Below, one piece after another: positions 30,917-42,425 of a DNA stretch of 64,000 nucleotides (the stretch's first letter is position 1; each line of letters opens with the position of its first letter). This DNA is from Haliclona indistincta (lineage: Eukaryota; Porifera; Demospongiae; Haplosclerida; Chalinidae). A program made the position numbers and the translations under genes. A model generated the notes under the pieces. The model saw only the letters and a list, made by a program, of their open reading frames with translations. It ran no database searches and was not told the origin of the DNA. The DNA lies in the NCBI GenBank assembly GCA_964017065.1, contig OZ024783.1, positions 15,422,902 to 15,486,901 on the forward strand, in the 5' to 3' direction.

Positions 30917-30960
30917 ATAGCACTCATACACACTATGTACATGTGTAGGACATGCATGTA

Positions 30961-31808
30961 TTAGGGAGACACGGTAGTGTCTCCCTATGTAGGGTTGAAC
31001 GAGAAAACAAGATGGCGGCTACATACAATGTATTAGCGTTCAAACGCTGATATTTCGCCTGGTCATGAATTGTATGTGTCAAAAGACACTTAAATCTGCT
31101 CTCTGGCGTTGCCCCATCTTACAGTAGCAAGGAGATTGCTCGAAGTTGTTACTAAAGTGACGAACCTGGAAACGGTGAAAATCGTGTTTCGTCATCTTCG
31201 TTTTCTTCTTTCTTTCTTTCTTCAGCGCGCCTAGCGCCTTTACGCGAGCAATGCTGAGACCAAAACACCCACGAACAGTCGTGAAATTCTCCTGGCAGGT
31301 GCCTTTTGAACTTAGTTTTTAGCGAAACGTTGATATAAATTCCGCGATTTCTCGATCGTGATCCATTGTCAGCTAAGTGTTAGACGCCATTGGTGTTATT
31401 GCGCAATACGCACGTGACCAAGCAGTGGTTAGCGCACGTGACCAAGCACTAGCTTGAGTATCGCCGCGCGCCTTATGGATCATGGAGAACACATACATGT
31501 ATTTGTCTGGAGTCTTCGAAGAACGGTAAGCTCGTATAGGATCACCATTCTGCGCTTGCCAGATAATTACAACCGCCGTACATGTCTACAAACAATTGTG
31601 GGCGGTGCTCGTATCCACTGCATGCATGTGTAGGCGAGCTGATATGTACAGCATAACAATTATTATTAGCTACAAGTTTAAAATTCTTAATAACAAAGAA
31701 AAGCCACCAACAACAGGAAAACTAAACCTATGGTGGAAACAAAGACAGCTCAGTACGTGCATGATATTGAACTGCACTTCGCTGAAAAAGAAAAAAAAGG
31801 ACACAAAC
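30961..31808 (-). mobile_element. Element family A, copy 2 (reverse orientation)
   Basis: Reverse complement of the family: terminal hairpin GGGAGACAC-GGTA-GTGTCTCCC (30964-30985), then ATGTAGGGTTGAACGAGAAA, AAGATGGCGGCTACATAC, a (CTTT)n tract at about 31203-31225, ending AAAGGACACAAACAAG at the junction with the palindromic module B. Confidence 0.8.
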
Positions 31809-32196
31809 AAGAAAATTAAAAAGATTTCTATCGAAATCAAAAGGATGTAGGGTTGTGAAATCTACCACTGGTCCACAATGTAAACTAACAAGGAACAAGC
31901 ATGGAATGGTAACACGATTGACTTGCTAACAGACCATAGATCCCTACATCAGTGGCTGTACATAAGATCAATATTTTGTCACAAGCTGAATGCAAGTTAG
32001 GTGTCAGTCAACAGCAACTAGCTGAACTAGCTATAACCAACCACAGCAGCCACTGATGTAGGGATCTATGGTCTGTTAGCAAGTCAATCGTGTTACCATT
32101 CCATGCTTGTTCCTTGTTAGTTTACATTGTGGACCAGTGGTAGATTTCACAACCCTACATCCTTTTGATTTCGATAGAAATCTTTTTAATTTTCTT
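31809..32196. mobile_element. Palindromic module B, copy 1
   Basis: Arms of about 155 bp: AAGAAAATTAAAAAGATTTC to CCCTACATCAGTGGCTG, and the exact inverse from about 32043 to 32196, around a loop of about 80 bp. Directly abuts element A, as does the other copy (54102-54447). Confidence 0.82.
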
Positions 32197-32279
32197 ATAA
32201 GAGTATTCACTTGTGTTGTAAAACAGCTGCAACCACAGTACATGTAAACAATAATGTACCTAGCCTTGTTTGAAGCTCT

Positions 32280-33240
32280 CCCTCACTCATTTCTTCCTTT
32301 CCTACTTCTCCCTCCCTCAAGACCCTCACTCCCTCCCTCCCTCCCTCACTCACTCCCTCCTTCACTCACTCACTCACTCACTCACTCAATCACTCAATGT
32401 GAGTTTATCTACACTTTCATTTTGTCAGTCACTCATGACCTTCTCTTACAGACATAATTTTAGACAAGATAAGAATGATCCAGTAACCCAGTGAAATTTC
32501 CATTAGAGTACTCAACCACACACGACCTAACGTGAGTTGTTGACAACAAAATGTCAGTTTACATGTACATCTGATCTTCTTTACAGAAGTCTGTTGTACT
32601 ACCAGAGTTCACTCTAGCTGCAGTCTCTGAGAATGCAATGGACGTCATGAGAAAGGCTCTCAATAATTTCCAAATAGCAGTACGTAGTCAAGTCATCTTG
32701 TAGTGAGTATCATATCTTATTCTCTTCTTAGGATTCACAAACATATTTCAATTCCCAGTAAAAATATCGAAAGACGACAAAGAAGAGGTCCTTATTGGTG
32801 AGTGTATGATGTAACTGATACTTACGATAATCTCTCCCTCTCTCTCTCCCTCTCCACCCTCTCCTCCCTCTCTCTCTGTCTATCTCTCAGGACACGAGTC
32901 ACCATTTGCAGTCCAGACCTACTTACAACTGTCTACAGATGGATCTACATGTAAGTAGAGATGGTTAACCTCAGCAACTTGATTTTATTCAGAGAAGAAA
33001 CCCGTCCAGTGGAGGTATGTAATAATGCTCTAATTATATTATTGGGATACTATTGAAATAATTTCATTTTTATATGTTGTATTAGCATCATGTGTCAGAC
33101 CGAGCCTCATCAAGAGGAGAGAGTGGGTCAACCAGCACAAGAGAAGTGTCAAGTATGGGAGGAACTCTCCAAAAACATATCTCGTGCTCAGATCAGAGAA
33201 ACCAGTCGAACTCAGAGAGGCACAAGACAAGAGATGACAC
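32280..33240 (+). pseudogene. Pseudogene copy of the 3' half of the DH-PH-RA gene
   Basis: Corresponds to 62390-63151. Exons near 32457-32531, 32587-32680, about 32733-32796 and 32891-33010 match those at 62606-62681, 62738-62830, 62891-62960 and 63035-63151, with splice sites still visible. Lesions: an indel just after the 32456 acceptor, CAA changed to TAA at 32484-32486, and several indels in the last RA exon. A further exon after TATTAG at about 33081 gives a basic segment (LIKRREWVNQHKRSVKYGRN) ending at 33237. It may preserve the original C-terminus that the copy at 63 kb has lost. The CACT/CCCT tract at 32280-32400 parallels the intron repeats there. Confidence 0.75.
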
Positions 33241-33587
33241 CATCATATGCTCCACATGCTGTACTCCAAGTATCATCTGATCATAGCCGCAAAGCTCGCT
33301 CAATGCCTAACTATAATCGCAGCAGAGTAGTCAGAGCCAGCTCTTCTCCTCACGTCAAAACTGTTCGTGTAGTGAAGTACGAACTACCAACTGTCATGAA
33401 AACACGACGAATTAACATGACGACTTACAATAAGGTGTAGCGGACTATATACTGTCACTTGTTACTGTTCATTATTATTGTGTCTACTTCTTGTTTTAAT
33501 AATTATTTATTTCAGTGTACAAAGTCGTAATAATATTTATTTTGATACCTTGATACTTATTGTCATGTAGCAAACCACCGTTGCATG

Positions 33588-33960
33588 TATTCACCAGCTC
33601 ACAGCTAATATTGATCCTTCACATAATAATACCAGATGACACTAGTACAGTAGTGTTTGTCATAGTGTGTTGGATGGTATCAAGGAACGACGCTTGACTG
33701 ATGACTGTGAAGGGTGACATAGTGTCAATCAAAGAAGCTACAATCAATTGAAGCTCTCCTCTGCTCCTTTTCTCTTCTCTACTATTTTTGCTGTTAAGAT
33801 AGAGAAGCATTTCGTGGTTTGATGATCAAGATCTTTCATGTGTTCATGTGAAAGATCTCCTCTTACAACAAGATTTCTGCAGAGGCACTGAAGAACATGC
33901 TGTTTATCTGATGTTTTATTATTTCCTATCACTATTTCAGTGACTTCATCACATTCTAGT
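33588..33960 (+). repeat. Shared downstream flank and repeat R, copy 3
   Basis: 33588-33700 matches 4736-4860. 33790-33960 is the third copy of the repeat at 1312 and 2056. The order supports an old block duplication that includes the RhoGEF-like sequence. Confidence 0.65.
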
Positions 33961-34439
33961 CAAAACCTTATTATCCCAAAAGTAATCGACAGTCCTCTAA
34001 ATTTCTGAGTTTTTCAAAGGGTGAGGGAACTCGTCCTCCTCCTCATGTGTGCCTTCATCCTACAAAGATTTAGAAAACCATCGAAGGGTAGCCGCCTCTG
34101 CCGTTGCCAACAGAGGGTGTCCCTTGCGGAACCGGCCTCGTGGCCCCCACACTTACGTAACAACACCACCCGTCAGACAAGAGTTTTTGCTACGGTGGCA
34201 GGTCAAGGGCTCTGAGAGATCAGGCATGAAGAGCCAGTCTCTCGGAGGAGGGCTGTGAAGACTAAGTATGATTTCAGGGTTTTAACCGGTTGTTCCAGAA
34301 GAACTGGCTGCTAGACCGGGCCGGGCGAATTTTTTGGACGCACTTAGTCTCTCCAGCAATGTGACAAAGACACCTACTATTGGGCTATAGGTCCTGGCTG
34401 CTAAATCCTAAACCGTAAAAAAACAACTTCCTAACTGCG

Positions 34440-34664
34440 CAAAGTCTGTCATCCTAAACCTGCATGGCCTTCGGGCCCTTACTAAGCCTAAGGATCGTCG
34501 GGAGGCTAATCAGGGCTTCCGGCCCTCACTAAAGATCGTGGAACAATTAGCTAAGAACTTAAGCTTTTTCTGCTAAAGGTATAAGACACATGCATACAGC
34601 GAGAATTGAGCCCTGAACGATTGCATTAAAAGCCACCGTACTAAACCGCTGTACCACCAGAACC
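34440..34664 (-). mobile_element. tRNA-derived SINE, copy 1
   Basis: On the minus strand the head begins GGTTCTGGTGGTACAGCGG, with an A-box-like TGGTACAGCGG and, about 35 nt on, a B-box-like GGGCTCAATTC. A body follows with the self-complementary GGGCC(T)TCGGCCC-type motif and GACGATCC. The tRNA-like start (34664) and the box spacing support RNA polymerase III origin. Confidence 0.6.
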
Positions 34665-35186
34665 GAATCTGGCCGCTAGGAAATTTTCCCACTGCGCCAA
34701 ATTTTCCTAGGAAATTTGGCAGCATCAGCGCCGGGCACGGAGTCAATATGGTCGCGTTTAGGCATCTATGCTGTTACTCCGCACGAGCACAGACAATAGC
34801 GGACCGCTAGTGCCTGTGCTCGTGCTGATGAGTTACACCTGCTCCGATTTTTTTTGCTGCAGTATTGTAATATGGAGCCTGATTTGTACGATGCACATTT
34901 TAGAGAGCCAAAAGGGTGGTATGCAAACTAGACAAATGGGAGATATAAGGCAATTCAGTCGTGACTGATGTCATGGATCGTCTTAACCAACATAATTATT
35001 AGTGGTTGAAATTGCAACACTAGTATCACACGCTGTCAATCCAGACTCTACCATGGACTAAAAAATAAAAACTTTACTCAATTATACACGTCCATTTGTT
35101 TATGGTTCAAGATGGCCGCACTCAGGTTGTTAGGACGTTCGCACGGACCGTCGGGCCAATGGTGCCAGAACAATCCGATTAAGAAA

Positions 35187-35490
35187 GTTTGTTCTCAGAG
35201 AGTTCGGAATGGCTTTGACCAGTCGCCGCTCCACTACCACATTGAGGCGAGCTCTGATGGCGGGCATATTCTAGGAGCAAGCCATGTCTCCCCAAACTTC
35301 AACTTATGTGTAGCTACTGGCAACAGGTTAAGACGACCCTTTAATCCGAACCGTAACTCCCTGAACATCAGGCTCAGGTAGTGACAGTCCCGTAACCCAA
35401 TAGTTGGACTCGGAAGCTCGGCTGAAAGTTGGGACGAGTCCTCCTGTTAAGCTAGGCCGGTCCACTCTCTTGATTTCCACCTCAGAAACT
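35187..35490. repeat. About 300-bp repeat, copy 1 (also at 37850-38165)
   Basis: TTGTTCTCAGAGAGTTCGGA and the following 300 bp recur at 37850 with about 95% identity by eye, including GGACTCGGAAGCTCGGCTGA. The duplication lies inside the broken LINE and SINE region and may be the spacer or 3' part of the LINE. Confidence 0.75.
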
Positions 35491-35589
35491 TCCTAGCTAG
35501 CTGTCCTCATGCCCTTCAGTCACCCTAGATCGCTTACGCGGATAATCGAGTCGAGACTCAGTCGCGCTACCCCGGGATCACCCGTTTCT

Positions 35590-35790
35590 ATCCGTTGCCC
35601 TAGCCTGGCTAAAGATTGTCGGAAGGGTCATTCTAAACGGGGGCTCCGGCCCTCAATAAGGATCGTCAAGAGTGTCACTAGCAAAATACACCAACATTTT
35701 CTGGTAAAACGTAAGCACACAGTGATAATGGAACCTAGGACGCCTGCATTACAAGCCGCCGTACTAAATCGCTGAACCACTGGAACCTGG
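35590..35790 (-). mobile_element. tRNA-derived SINE, copy 2
   Basis: Minus strand: CCAGTGGTTCAGCGATTTAG (A-box TGGTTCAGCGA) and TAGGTTCCATTATC (B-box-like), sharing TTTAGTACGGYGGCTT with copy 1 at 34600-34664 and the same GGCC-rich body. Confidence 0.6.
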
Positions 35791-36899
35791 TGACTGGTGA
35801 ATGCTGAACGGGGTGTACAGAGTGAATCCCCGGATCAGGGGATCGGGGGAGGTGAGCGTTTTGACTGTCTGCGTGATCATGGCGTTACCTAAATCATCTT
35901 CTACGCAGCGCAGACCAAGCCCTTCCTGGTGACGGGGAACGTACGTAGAAGACCGCATCACAAGTACGACTCGGCAAGCCGGCCGCTTCACAGTGTCTGA
36001 TGATGCAATCTAGTCTTCTAGCCCACGTCCTATGCGCCAGAGTGGACCCGAGCGCAGGCCAGTTTGGGAACGACGAAGTCCCGAAATGCTTCAAGAATCC
36101 AGCTTCATCCAGTCAGCCAGAGGAGACTGGAAGAGCTTCTCCGTGTTCTCCCTGAAGTTGGCCGTGGGTCTGTAGTCTCGCGGGCCAGACGTTGGGGGAG
36201 AACGCCTGGTCACTAACGCCAGGTTTTCGTGGCACAATGGAAGGTAAACAAACGACACGTCACGGTTGAAATCACGTGTTTTAGTCGACGTCAATAGTCT
36301 AGTTAGCAAGCATGTAGCATGTTAACAGGCTTTTAGCATGCTAAAACTCTTCCTAGAGCAATACCAACCTGATTGGGTGCGAATCGCGATGTTCATGATC
36401 GCTGGCCGGAGCAGTCACGAGACAACAAGAGAACCGTCAGCAGCCTCGAGAACAACGAGTAGCAGGTATTAGCCGTCGGTTGTAAGACTTTTCACGACGA
36501 ACACGCCAGTTTTTGGCAGCTAAAAAGCTCTGTAAACAGCTTCATGCGCAATCGCGCCCCGTAGTCACGTGGAAACCCAAGCAATTGATTGCTTATGAGG
36601 GCGCGCCGGAATGTTGGCGTCGCTCACAGAAACCTGGCGTTAGTGACCAGATGTTCTCCTCCAACGTCTGGCCCGCGAGACTAGCCGGTCTGTCCAGACA
36701 AGCATTGAGGTCTGGTCCAATCAGAACGCCCAGATGCTTGTAGCAATCCTCCAACTTTTTGACCGCGATTAGCTGTCCGCCAAGTTTATATTTGGTCTGG
36801 AGGACCATCATTCTCTTCACACCGCGGTACGACATGGAAAGTGACGCGCACGTGGCCACGTTGAATCGCAGTTACTTACCAAAAAGGGGGACAGGACGT

Positions 36900-38265
36900 G
36901 ACTGAGCCGAAGGCCCTGTTTATAACGACCATCCTGGCAATCCCTAGGCTTAGCAAGGGCCGAAGGCCCGGTTTAGGACGACCCTCCCGACGATCCTTAT
37001 ACTGCGTTCACACAGGCACAAAGGTCGCGGGTCATGATCAGCTCACGTTGGCGAGCGCCAACTTGCTTACAAAATTACTGTGTGAACACACACAAATCGA
37101 GCCTAGCCGTGCCGAGTCGAGCTTGATTAGCCCACTTTCCAATAGTGAGCCAGAATGTGGTCTGACCAGGGTAAGCGTGCCGCGTATACGTGGCGGTGTG
37201 AATGCTGAACTGGGCCAGGCGCCAGCCTGCTTACCGTAGGCAAACTTTGTTTTCAATAGTCAGCAGTTAGTTTATTGATAATATCTGCTTAGAAAAGTAC
37301 TTCCGAAGTAGTAAACAACGCGCCTACCTACTCGTAACTGCATGAAAACTGCACGAGCAGTTCTTCGTTCGACGCTCGGTTCGACACCATTTTTTAACCA
37401 TGCTTTTTATTACTAGGAAGTATCCGCCCTTCATTATTGCATGTATAGAGCTCGCTTGCGTGCTCCTGTGTGAACGCAGCCAAAAAGCGTGCCAGTTACC
37501 CGCGCCGACCTAGGCTGGCTTGCTTCACATGCCTGTATGAACGCAGTATTAGGCTTAGCAAGGGCCGAAGGCCCGGTTTAGGACTACCCTCCCGACTTTG
37601 CGCAGTTGCTAGAGAGACTAAGTCGAAAGTACGCCCCCAAAAAATTCGCCCGTCCAGCATACAAATATGCGGTACGAGGATTTACGGAGGGCGGTTTAGA
37701 ACTTGCCCTCCCGACGATCCTGAGCTAGGGCCGAAGACCCTGTTTAAAACGACCCTCCCAACTTTGCGCAGTTAGGAGAAGGTTTTTAGGGATTAGGGTT
37801 TAGTTGGACGCCAGAACAATCCGGCACTGCCTGAATCAGTGATCGAGGAACTTTGTTCTCAGAGAGTTCGGAATGGCTTTGACCAGTCGCCGCTCCACTA
37901 CCACATTGCGGCGAGCTCTGATGGCGGGCATATTCTTGGAGCAAGCCACGTCTCCCCAAACTTCAACTTGTGGGCAGCTACGGGCAACAGGTTAAGACGA
38001 CCCTTTAATGCGAACCGGTACTGCCTGAACCTCAGGCTCAGCTTGCGCGCGACAGTCCCGTAACCGCCAATATTTGGACTCGGAAGCTCGGCTGAAAGTT
38101 GGGACGAGTCACCTGTTCAGCTAGGCAGGTCCACTCTCATGGCCTCTCTTGATTTCCACCTCAGAAACTTCCACCTGCATGGCCGGAGGCCGGTTTAGAA
38201 CTTACCCTCCCGACGATCCTAAGCTAGGGCCGAAGACCCTGTTTAAAACGACCATCCCGACTTTG
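36900..38265. repeat. Dispersed GGGCCGAAGGCCC / GACGATCC modules
   Basis: The motif GGGCCGAAGGCCCGGTTTAG, often followed by GACGACCCTCCCGACGATCC, recurs at about 36960, 37560 and, in partial form, 36905, 37690, 37730, 38175 and 38225. The same module forms the SINE bodies at 34450 and 35630, so these are probably tandem or nested SINE tails. Confidence 0.65.
37000..37548. mobile_element. PIF/Harbinger-like MITE with TTA TSD
   Basis: Ends TACTGCGTTCACACAGGC and GCCTGTATGAACGCAGTA. TTA lies directly outside on each side (36997-36999, 37549-37551) and the split SINE module continues across. 549 bp, no credible gene. A 3-bp TWA duplication is typical of PIF/Harbinger. Confidence 0.75.
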
Positions 38266-39499
38266 CGCAGTTAGGAGAAGGTTTTAAAGGTTTAATTGTG
38301 CGTATTCGTCGATTGTTATCACGTGTGACAGTGTAGTTATTACCTGATTGTGAAAGCCTCGTCCCGTATTTTAGTATGCGGAAGGGTACGGGACGTCCCG
38401 GCTCAGTCTCGTCCCGTCCCGGCTTTTAGTAACAACCGAATCGCACTGAGGTGGGCCCAGCTGGTGAACTCTTCGATCGTGACCAACATTTTTTGTTGTC
38501 CTCCTCCGAGGAAGAGTCAATAGACAGATCGTCGGCGTAAACCAAGGATTTGATCTGAAGTTCCTCGGAGAGAGAGTACCCCCTTGCAGAGGCCGACTCG
38601 ATCCACAGAGGAGACCCTCCAGAATCAAGTTGAACAGGAGATGGGGACACAACCCCGCTTGACACCCAGTACCTGCGGGATCTCGTCCCGCTCAGTCTTC
38701 AGTTGCACGTCGAACGTGGAATCCGCGTAGATCCCCTCAGGCACACCCAAACTCTGCATCGAGAACAACAAGAATCTGTGCGGGACCGACCCAAAGGCCT
38801 TCCTCAGTTCAAGCCATACGAGGTGGAGAGACATTTGTCGCCTCCGTGTGTCTTTCAACATGGACCTGTCCAAGGAGTGCTCAAGACAACCCTCGCCCGG
38901 CACAAACCAGAGATCGCACCCGCCTCCGTCGCCCAGACGGCCAGTCTCTTTGCCCAGACCGCAGCGTACACTGACCTTGTACTCTGCAGGGGAGATGGGG
39001 ATTCTGATTGGTCGGAAGCTTGTTGTCTCCTTTTGAACAAAGCTATCAGTCGTGGTGCTCCTTTTGTGGGCATACGGCACTCGACGCTCGCGCCGACAGA
39101 TCTCATAGATGGCAAAACGCTTTGTGTGTCGATCACCTTCCACACCTTGTAAGGGATATGGTCGTGGCCCGGAGCGGATGAAGAAGGCAACAGCTGCGGT
39201 TGAGACCTGACCTCATCGCGAGAGATGAGCCCTGGGTCCCACTCCGGAGGAGGATTGGTGCCCCTCGGACAATCTTTGAGCCATGCATGCAGGCAGGCGA
39301 ATTATCAGCATCAATGTCCTGCTCAGCGTACTCGCCCCTGAAAAAGGCTGTCTACTCTGCAGTGCTCAACCGAGATGTTGTATCGGCGGTTGCTTCCAGG
39401 ATCTCTCTAACGCAACGCTTGCGGTCGGTTTTAAAACAACCGTTGCAAGCGCTGGGCTTCTGCCCCATCAAAGCGCCTCATCCCCTGACGGTGACGAAC

Positions 39500-40450
39500 T
39501 CCGGAGTCCATAATGTCCGTCCTAGTTTTCGGAAGCCCTTTGGGGGCAGCGGGAGCCTCAGATTCGCGATCGCTATGCCGATCTGTGTCGAGGTCGCTGC
39601 TGCCTCCTCCGCCAACCGTGGTTGGGGTTAGTCGGCCGAGTACCTGTTTTCTCGTTCATGTGCTTTTCGCACATGGAGGCCACCTTCTCGGTCAACTCCT
39701 GCAGCACCACACACTCAAGCTCGGACCACTGGAAGACCCCGGCCTTCGATGATGCACAGCTGAGACCCTCGACAAAGTCGAGGAAAAACTTGCGGTCATC
39801 GTCAAAGTCCTCTTTGTAGGTAAGCGTCGACCAGCGACGCTGCTAAGCCTGCTGCCGGGTGGCTTCGTTACCAGAGGAGCCTTCATGCAGCTAGGTTCGA
39901 TTGCAAGAGGGACTCTGGGATCAAGAGCGATCGTTCTGGTCATACGAGCTCTGGAGAAGTCGCCACGTCCACATGTCCTCATAGTTTTCGGAAGCCTTTT
40001 GGGGGCAGCGGGAGCCTCAGATTCGCGATCGCTCGGCCGATCTGAGTCGGTCTGAGTCGAGGTCTGCAGATGTCTCCTCCTTCCTCAACCGCCAACCGTC
40101 AGGTTGGGGTTAGTCGGCCGAGTAGTAGTTTTCTCGTTCATGTGCTTTTCGCACATGGAGGCCACCTTCTCGGTCAACTCCTGCACCACACGCTCAAGCT
40201 TGAACCACTGGAATTCCCCGGCCTTCGATGATCCACAGCTGAGACACCTTGACAAAGTCGGGAGTTCCTTGCGGTCATTGTCGGAGTCCTCTTAGGTAAG
40301 CGTCGACCAGCGACGCTGGCGTGCCTGCGGCCGGGTGGCTTCGTTTGATCCGGAGGCACCTTGCTGGGTTCGATTGCAAGAGGGATTCTGGGATCGAGAG
40401 CGACCGTTCTGGTCATATTGTGGTCTGAGTCGAGGTTGGACTCTGATCGA
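39500..40450 (-). repeat. Tandem duplication within the LINE 5' part
   Basis: 39500-39960 and 39985-40420 are direct repeats (AGTTTTCGGAAGCC, GGGGGCAGCGGGAGCCTCAG, CTTCGATGATSCACAGCTGA). On the minus strand both encode the helical segment QELTEKVASMCEKHMNEKT, so an N-terminal coding piece or its spacer has been doubled. Confidence 0.7.
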
Positions 40451-40569
40451 GTCCCATCGGTCGTAGCAATGCGCCCACGATTCCGACTGTTGGGCCGGTT
40501 TTGAGTCCGACTGTTGGGTCTTTAGCGTCTATATTGACCAGTACACGTAAGTCACGTTCACGTTCAGAA

Positions 40570-42236
40570 AGCCAGTGGCCCTGATGGGATTTCTGTTAAA
40601 ATGTTAAAAGCTACTGCTACGAGTATTGCTCCTTCAATTGCCAAGCTATTTAACATCTCTATTAATCTTGCGCGCTTCCCTCAGTCTTGGAAGATCTCCT
40701 CAATTGTCCCTATTCCAAAGTCTAAAACTCAGTTGAGTGCTGCTTCTAACTATAGACCTATTTCTTTGCTGTCAGTTGTGAGCAAATTGCTTGAGCGCCA
40801 TCTCCACCTTCTCCTTGTTGACTACCTTAAAGAAACCTGCCCTCTTTCTAATAAACAATGGGGATTCCAGCAAGGCAAGTCAACTACAGCAGCTTTACTT
40901 CATGTCATCGACCAATGGTCTAAATTGTTAGAAAGAGGCCACGAAGTGTGTGCAGTTTTCTTTGACCTTCGCAAAGCTTTTGACACCGTCCCACATAGAC
41001 CGTTATTAGACAAGCTCCACAGCTTTGGCATTGATTCCCATCTCATATCCTGGATTTATAGTTACCTTACTGAACGGAAACAGCATGTCGTCTGTGACGG
41101 AGTTTTGTCTTCTAACATTTCCGTTCTTTCTGGAGTCCCCCAGGGCTCCGTCTTGGGCCCCTTACTGTTTTTGATTTACATAGATGATGTCACCTCGGAA
41201 CACCTGTCTCAGGATAGTATGCTCAATCTCTTTGCTGACGACATGTTACTTTTTAAGCCAATAACCTCTGTCTCAGATTTTCGCCATTTACAAGACGACA
41301 TCATTTCTATTAAAAATTGGACTGAGAGAAACTATTTATCTCTTAATGCAAAAAAGTGCAAGTGTATGTTGGTCTCTAGGAAAAGAGGCACCAGACAGCC
41401 TCTCTCTTTTAATCTTGGTGGTGATGTCTTGGAGCAAGTAGACACTTTTAAATATTTGGGTGTGTTGATTTCATCATCCTTGAGTTGGTCCCCACATGTC
41501 GAAGCTGTCTGCACCAAGGCAAGAAAGCTTCTTGGTCTAGTCTACAGGAGATTTTATGGTTTGCTGAACACCAGATGTATGATTGAAATATACAAAACTT
41601 TAATTCGTCCTCACCTCGAGTATGCAGCATCAGTTTGGGCCCCCCATCTTGCAAGAGATATTGCCAAGCTAGAGGGAGTCCAAAAATTTGCCTTGCGCAT
41701 AGCGTCTCATAACTGGTCTGCCAGTTATCAGGACTTACTAACTGAGTTTAGCCTCCCATCTCTTGAGAGAAGAAGATACATGACACGGCTAATTTTCCTT
41801 TATAAAATAATTAATGACTTATGTTATTTTTCTTCTGGTTTTATTTCTCATAGAGAACCCCACTCTTATAACACACGCACATTTCACTCACTCTCATTAC
41901 TGCAACCTTTCGCTCATTCTAACTATTATTTGCACTCGTTTGTTCCTAAAACAATAGCTGACTGGAATTCTCTTCCATCCGTTATTACTTTCTCTTCATC
42001 ATTATCGTCCTTTAAATCTAGTTTGCTTAATTATATAACTTAGTTTATTTTATTTTGTTTTCTTTTTTTGGATGCACACTAGAATTAGCTTAATTTGCTA
42101 TTTTGTGTTTCCTTTGCTCATGCAAAAACATATTATAGAGTCTTTGCAAACGATTTGTATGCGTAGAAAAGGGTGTGGGAACTCGTTCTCCTCTATTGTT
42201 CTACTTTGCAAAGACCAAGGCCTCTAAGTGTATAGC
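40570..42236 (+). mobile_element. CR1/jockey-like LINE, 5'-truncated
   Basis: Starts abruptly inside the RT domain (GPDGIS at about 40580) and runs to a T-rich 3' UTR (42044-42100). The end is obscured by the LTR element that follows. Much more intact and AT-richer than the LINE on the other strand just upstream. Confidence 0.8.
40601..42043 (+). CDS. Reverse transcriptase of a CR1/jockey-like LINE (C-terminal 480 residues)
   Basis: Open frame with the RT blocks in order: WKISSIVPIPKS, NYRPISLLSVVSKLLER, QWGFQQGKSTTAALL, VFFDLRKAFDTVPH, LSGVPQGSVLGPLLFLIYID, LNLFADDMLLF (catalytic FADD), LSLNAKKCKCMLVSR, FKYLGVLISSSLSW and the C-terminal WNSLPSVI region. It lacks the N-terminal apurinic-type endonuclease, so the copy is dead on arrival, but no stop interrupts the remaining frame. 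It copies its RNA at a nicked target in living elements. Confidence 0.9.
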   Translation: MLKATATSIAPSIAKLFNISINLARFPQSWKISSIVPIPKSKTQLSAASNYRPISLLSVVSKLLERHLHLLLVDYLKETCPLSNKQWGFQQGKSTTAALLHVIDQWSKLLERGHEVCAVFFDLRKAFDTVPHRPLLDKLHSFGIDSHLISWIYSYLTERKQHVVCDGVLSSNISVLSGVPQGSVLGPLLFLIYIDDVTSEHLSQDSMLNLFADDMLLFKPITSVSDFRHLQDDIISIKNWTERNYLSLNAKKCKCMLVSRKRGTRQPLSFNLGGDVLEQVDTFKYLGVLISSSLSWSPHVEAVCTKARKLLGLVYRRFYGLLNTRCMIEIYKTLIRPHLEYAASVWAPHLARDIAKLEGVQKFALRIASHNWSASYQDLLTEFSLPSLERRRYMTRLIFLYKIINDLCYFSSGFISHREPHSYNTRTFHSLSLLQPFAHSNYYLHSFVPKTIADWNSLPSVITFSSSLSSFKSSLLNYIT

Positions 42237-42406
42237 TGTTAAGTATCGAGAACGCAGGTCATTGACAAAGACAGTGTATCAAAGTCTGATTGTTTTGTTG
42301 GGGCATGAGTATTTATATTATGACAGTGAACAATGAAATACAAGCATAAGACAATATGACGGCAGTAAGTCTATGATACACACAAGGTTCTTGTAAATAC
42401 ATTACA
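42237..42406 (-). repeat. LTR (3' LTR in element orientation)
   Basis: 170 bp, TG...CA ends, identical to 46999-47168 except A/G at the sixth base. Flanked outside by ATAGC. Confidence 0.95.
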
Positions 42407-42425
42407 TCTCTTCCTTTGTCAAAAA

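Larger units (their letters stand above)
35770..39190 (-). pseudogene. Broken R2/NeSL-type LINE (reverse transcriptase pieces)
   Basis: Scattered minus-strand blocks in correct order: APGHDHIPYKVWKVI (about 39170), AKRLAVWATEAGAISG and FVPGEGCLEHSLDRSMLKDT, WLELRKAFGSVPHRFL, QVLGVKRGC, then VYADDLSI (the RT YxDD box, about 38540), the thumb KLEDCYKHLGVLIGPDL (36700-36760) and a C-terminal EGLGLRCVEDDLGNAM (about 35900). Frames change at least five times, and 1.6 kb of SINE copies and a MITE separate the catalytic core from the thumb. Confidence 0.65.

Noticed and set aside
33090..33440. 116-residue frame with basic C-terminus
   Set aside because: The splice phase from the homologous exon selects a different frame (stop at 33237), so this longer frame is probably a shadow, although the pseudogene state leaves doubt.
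36091..37256. Several 60-110-residue frames on both strands
   Set aside because: High GC content reduces stop codons; apart from the LINE thumb block they coincide with SINE modules and a MITE.
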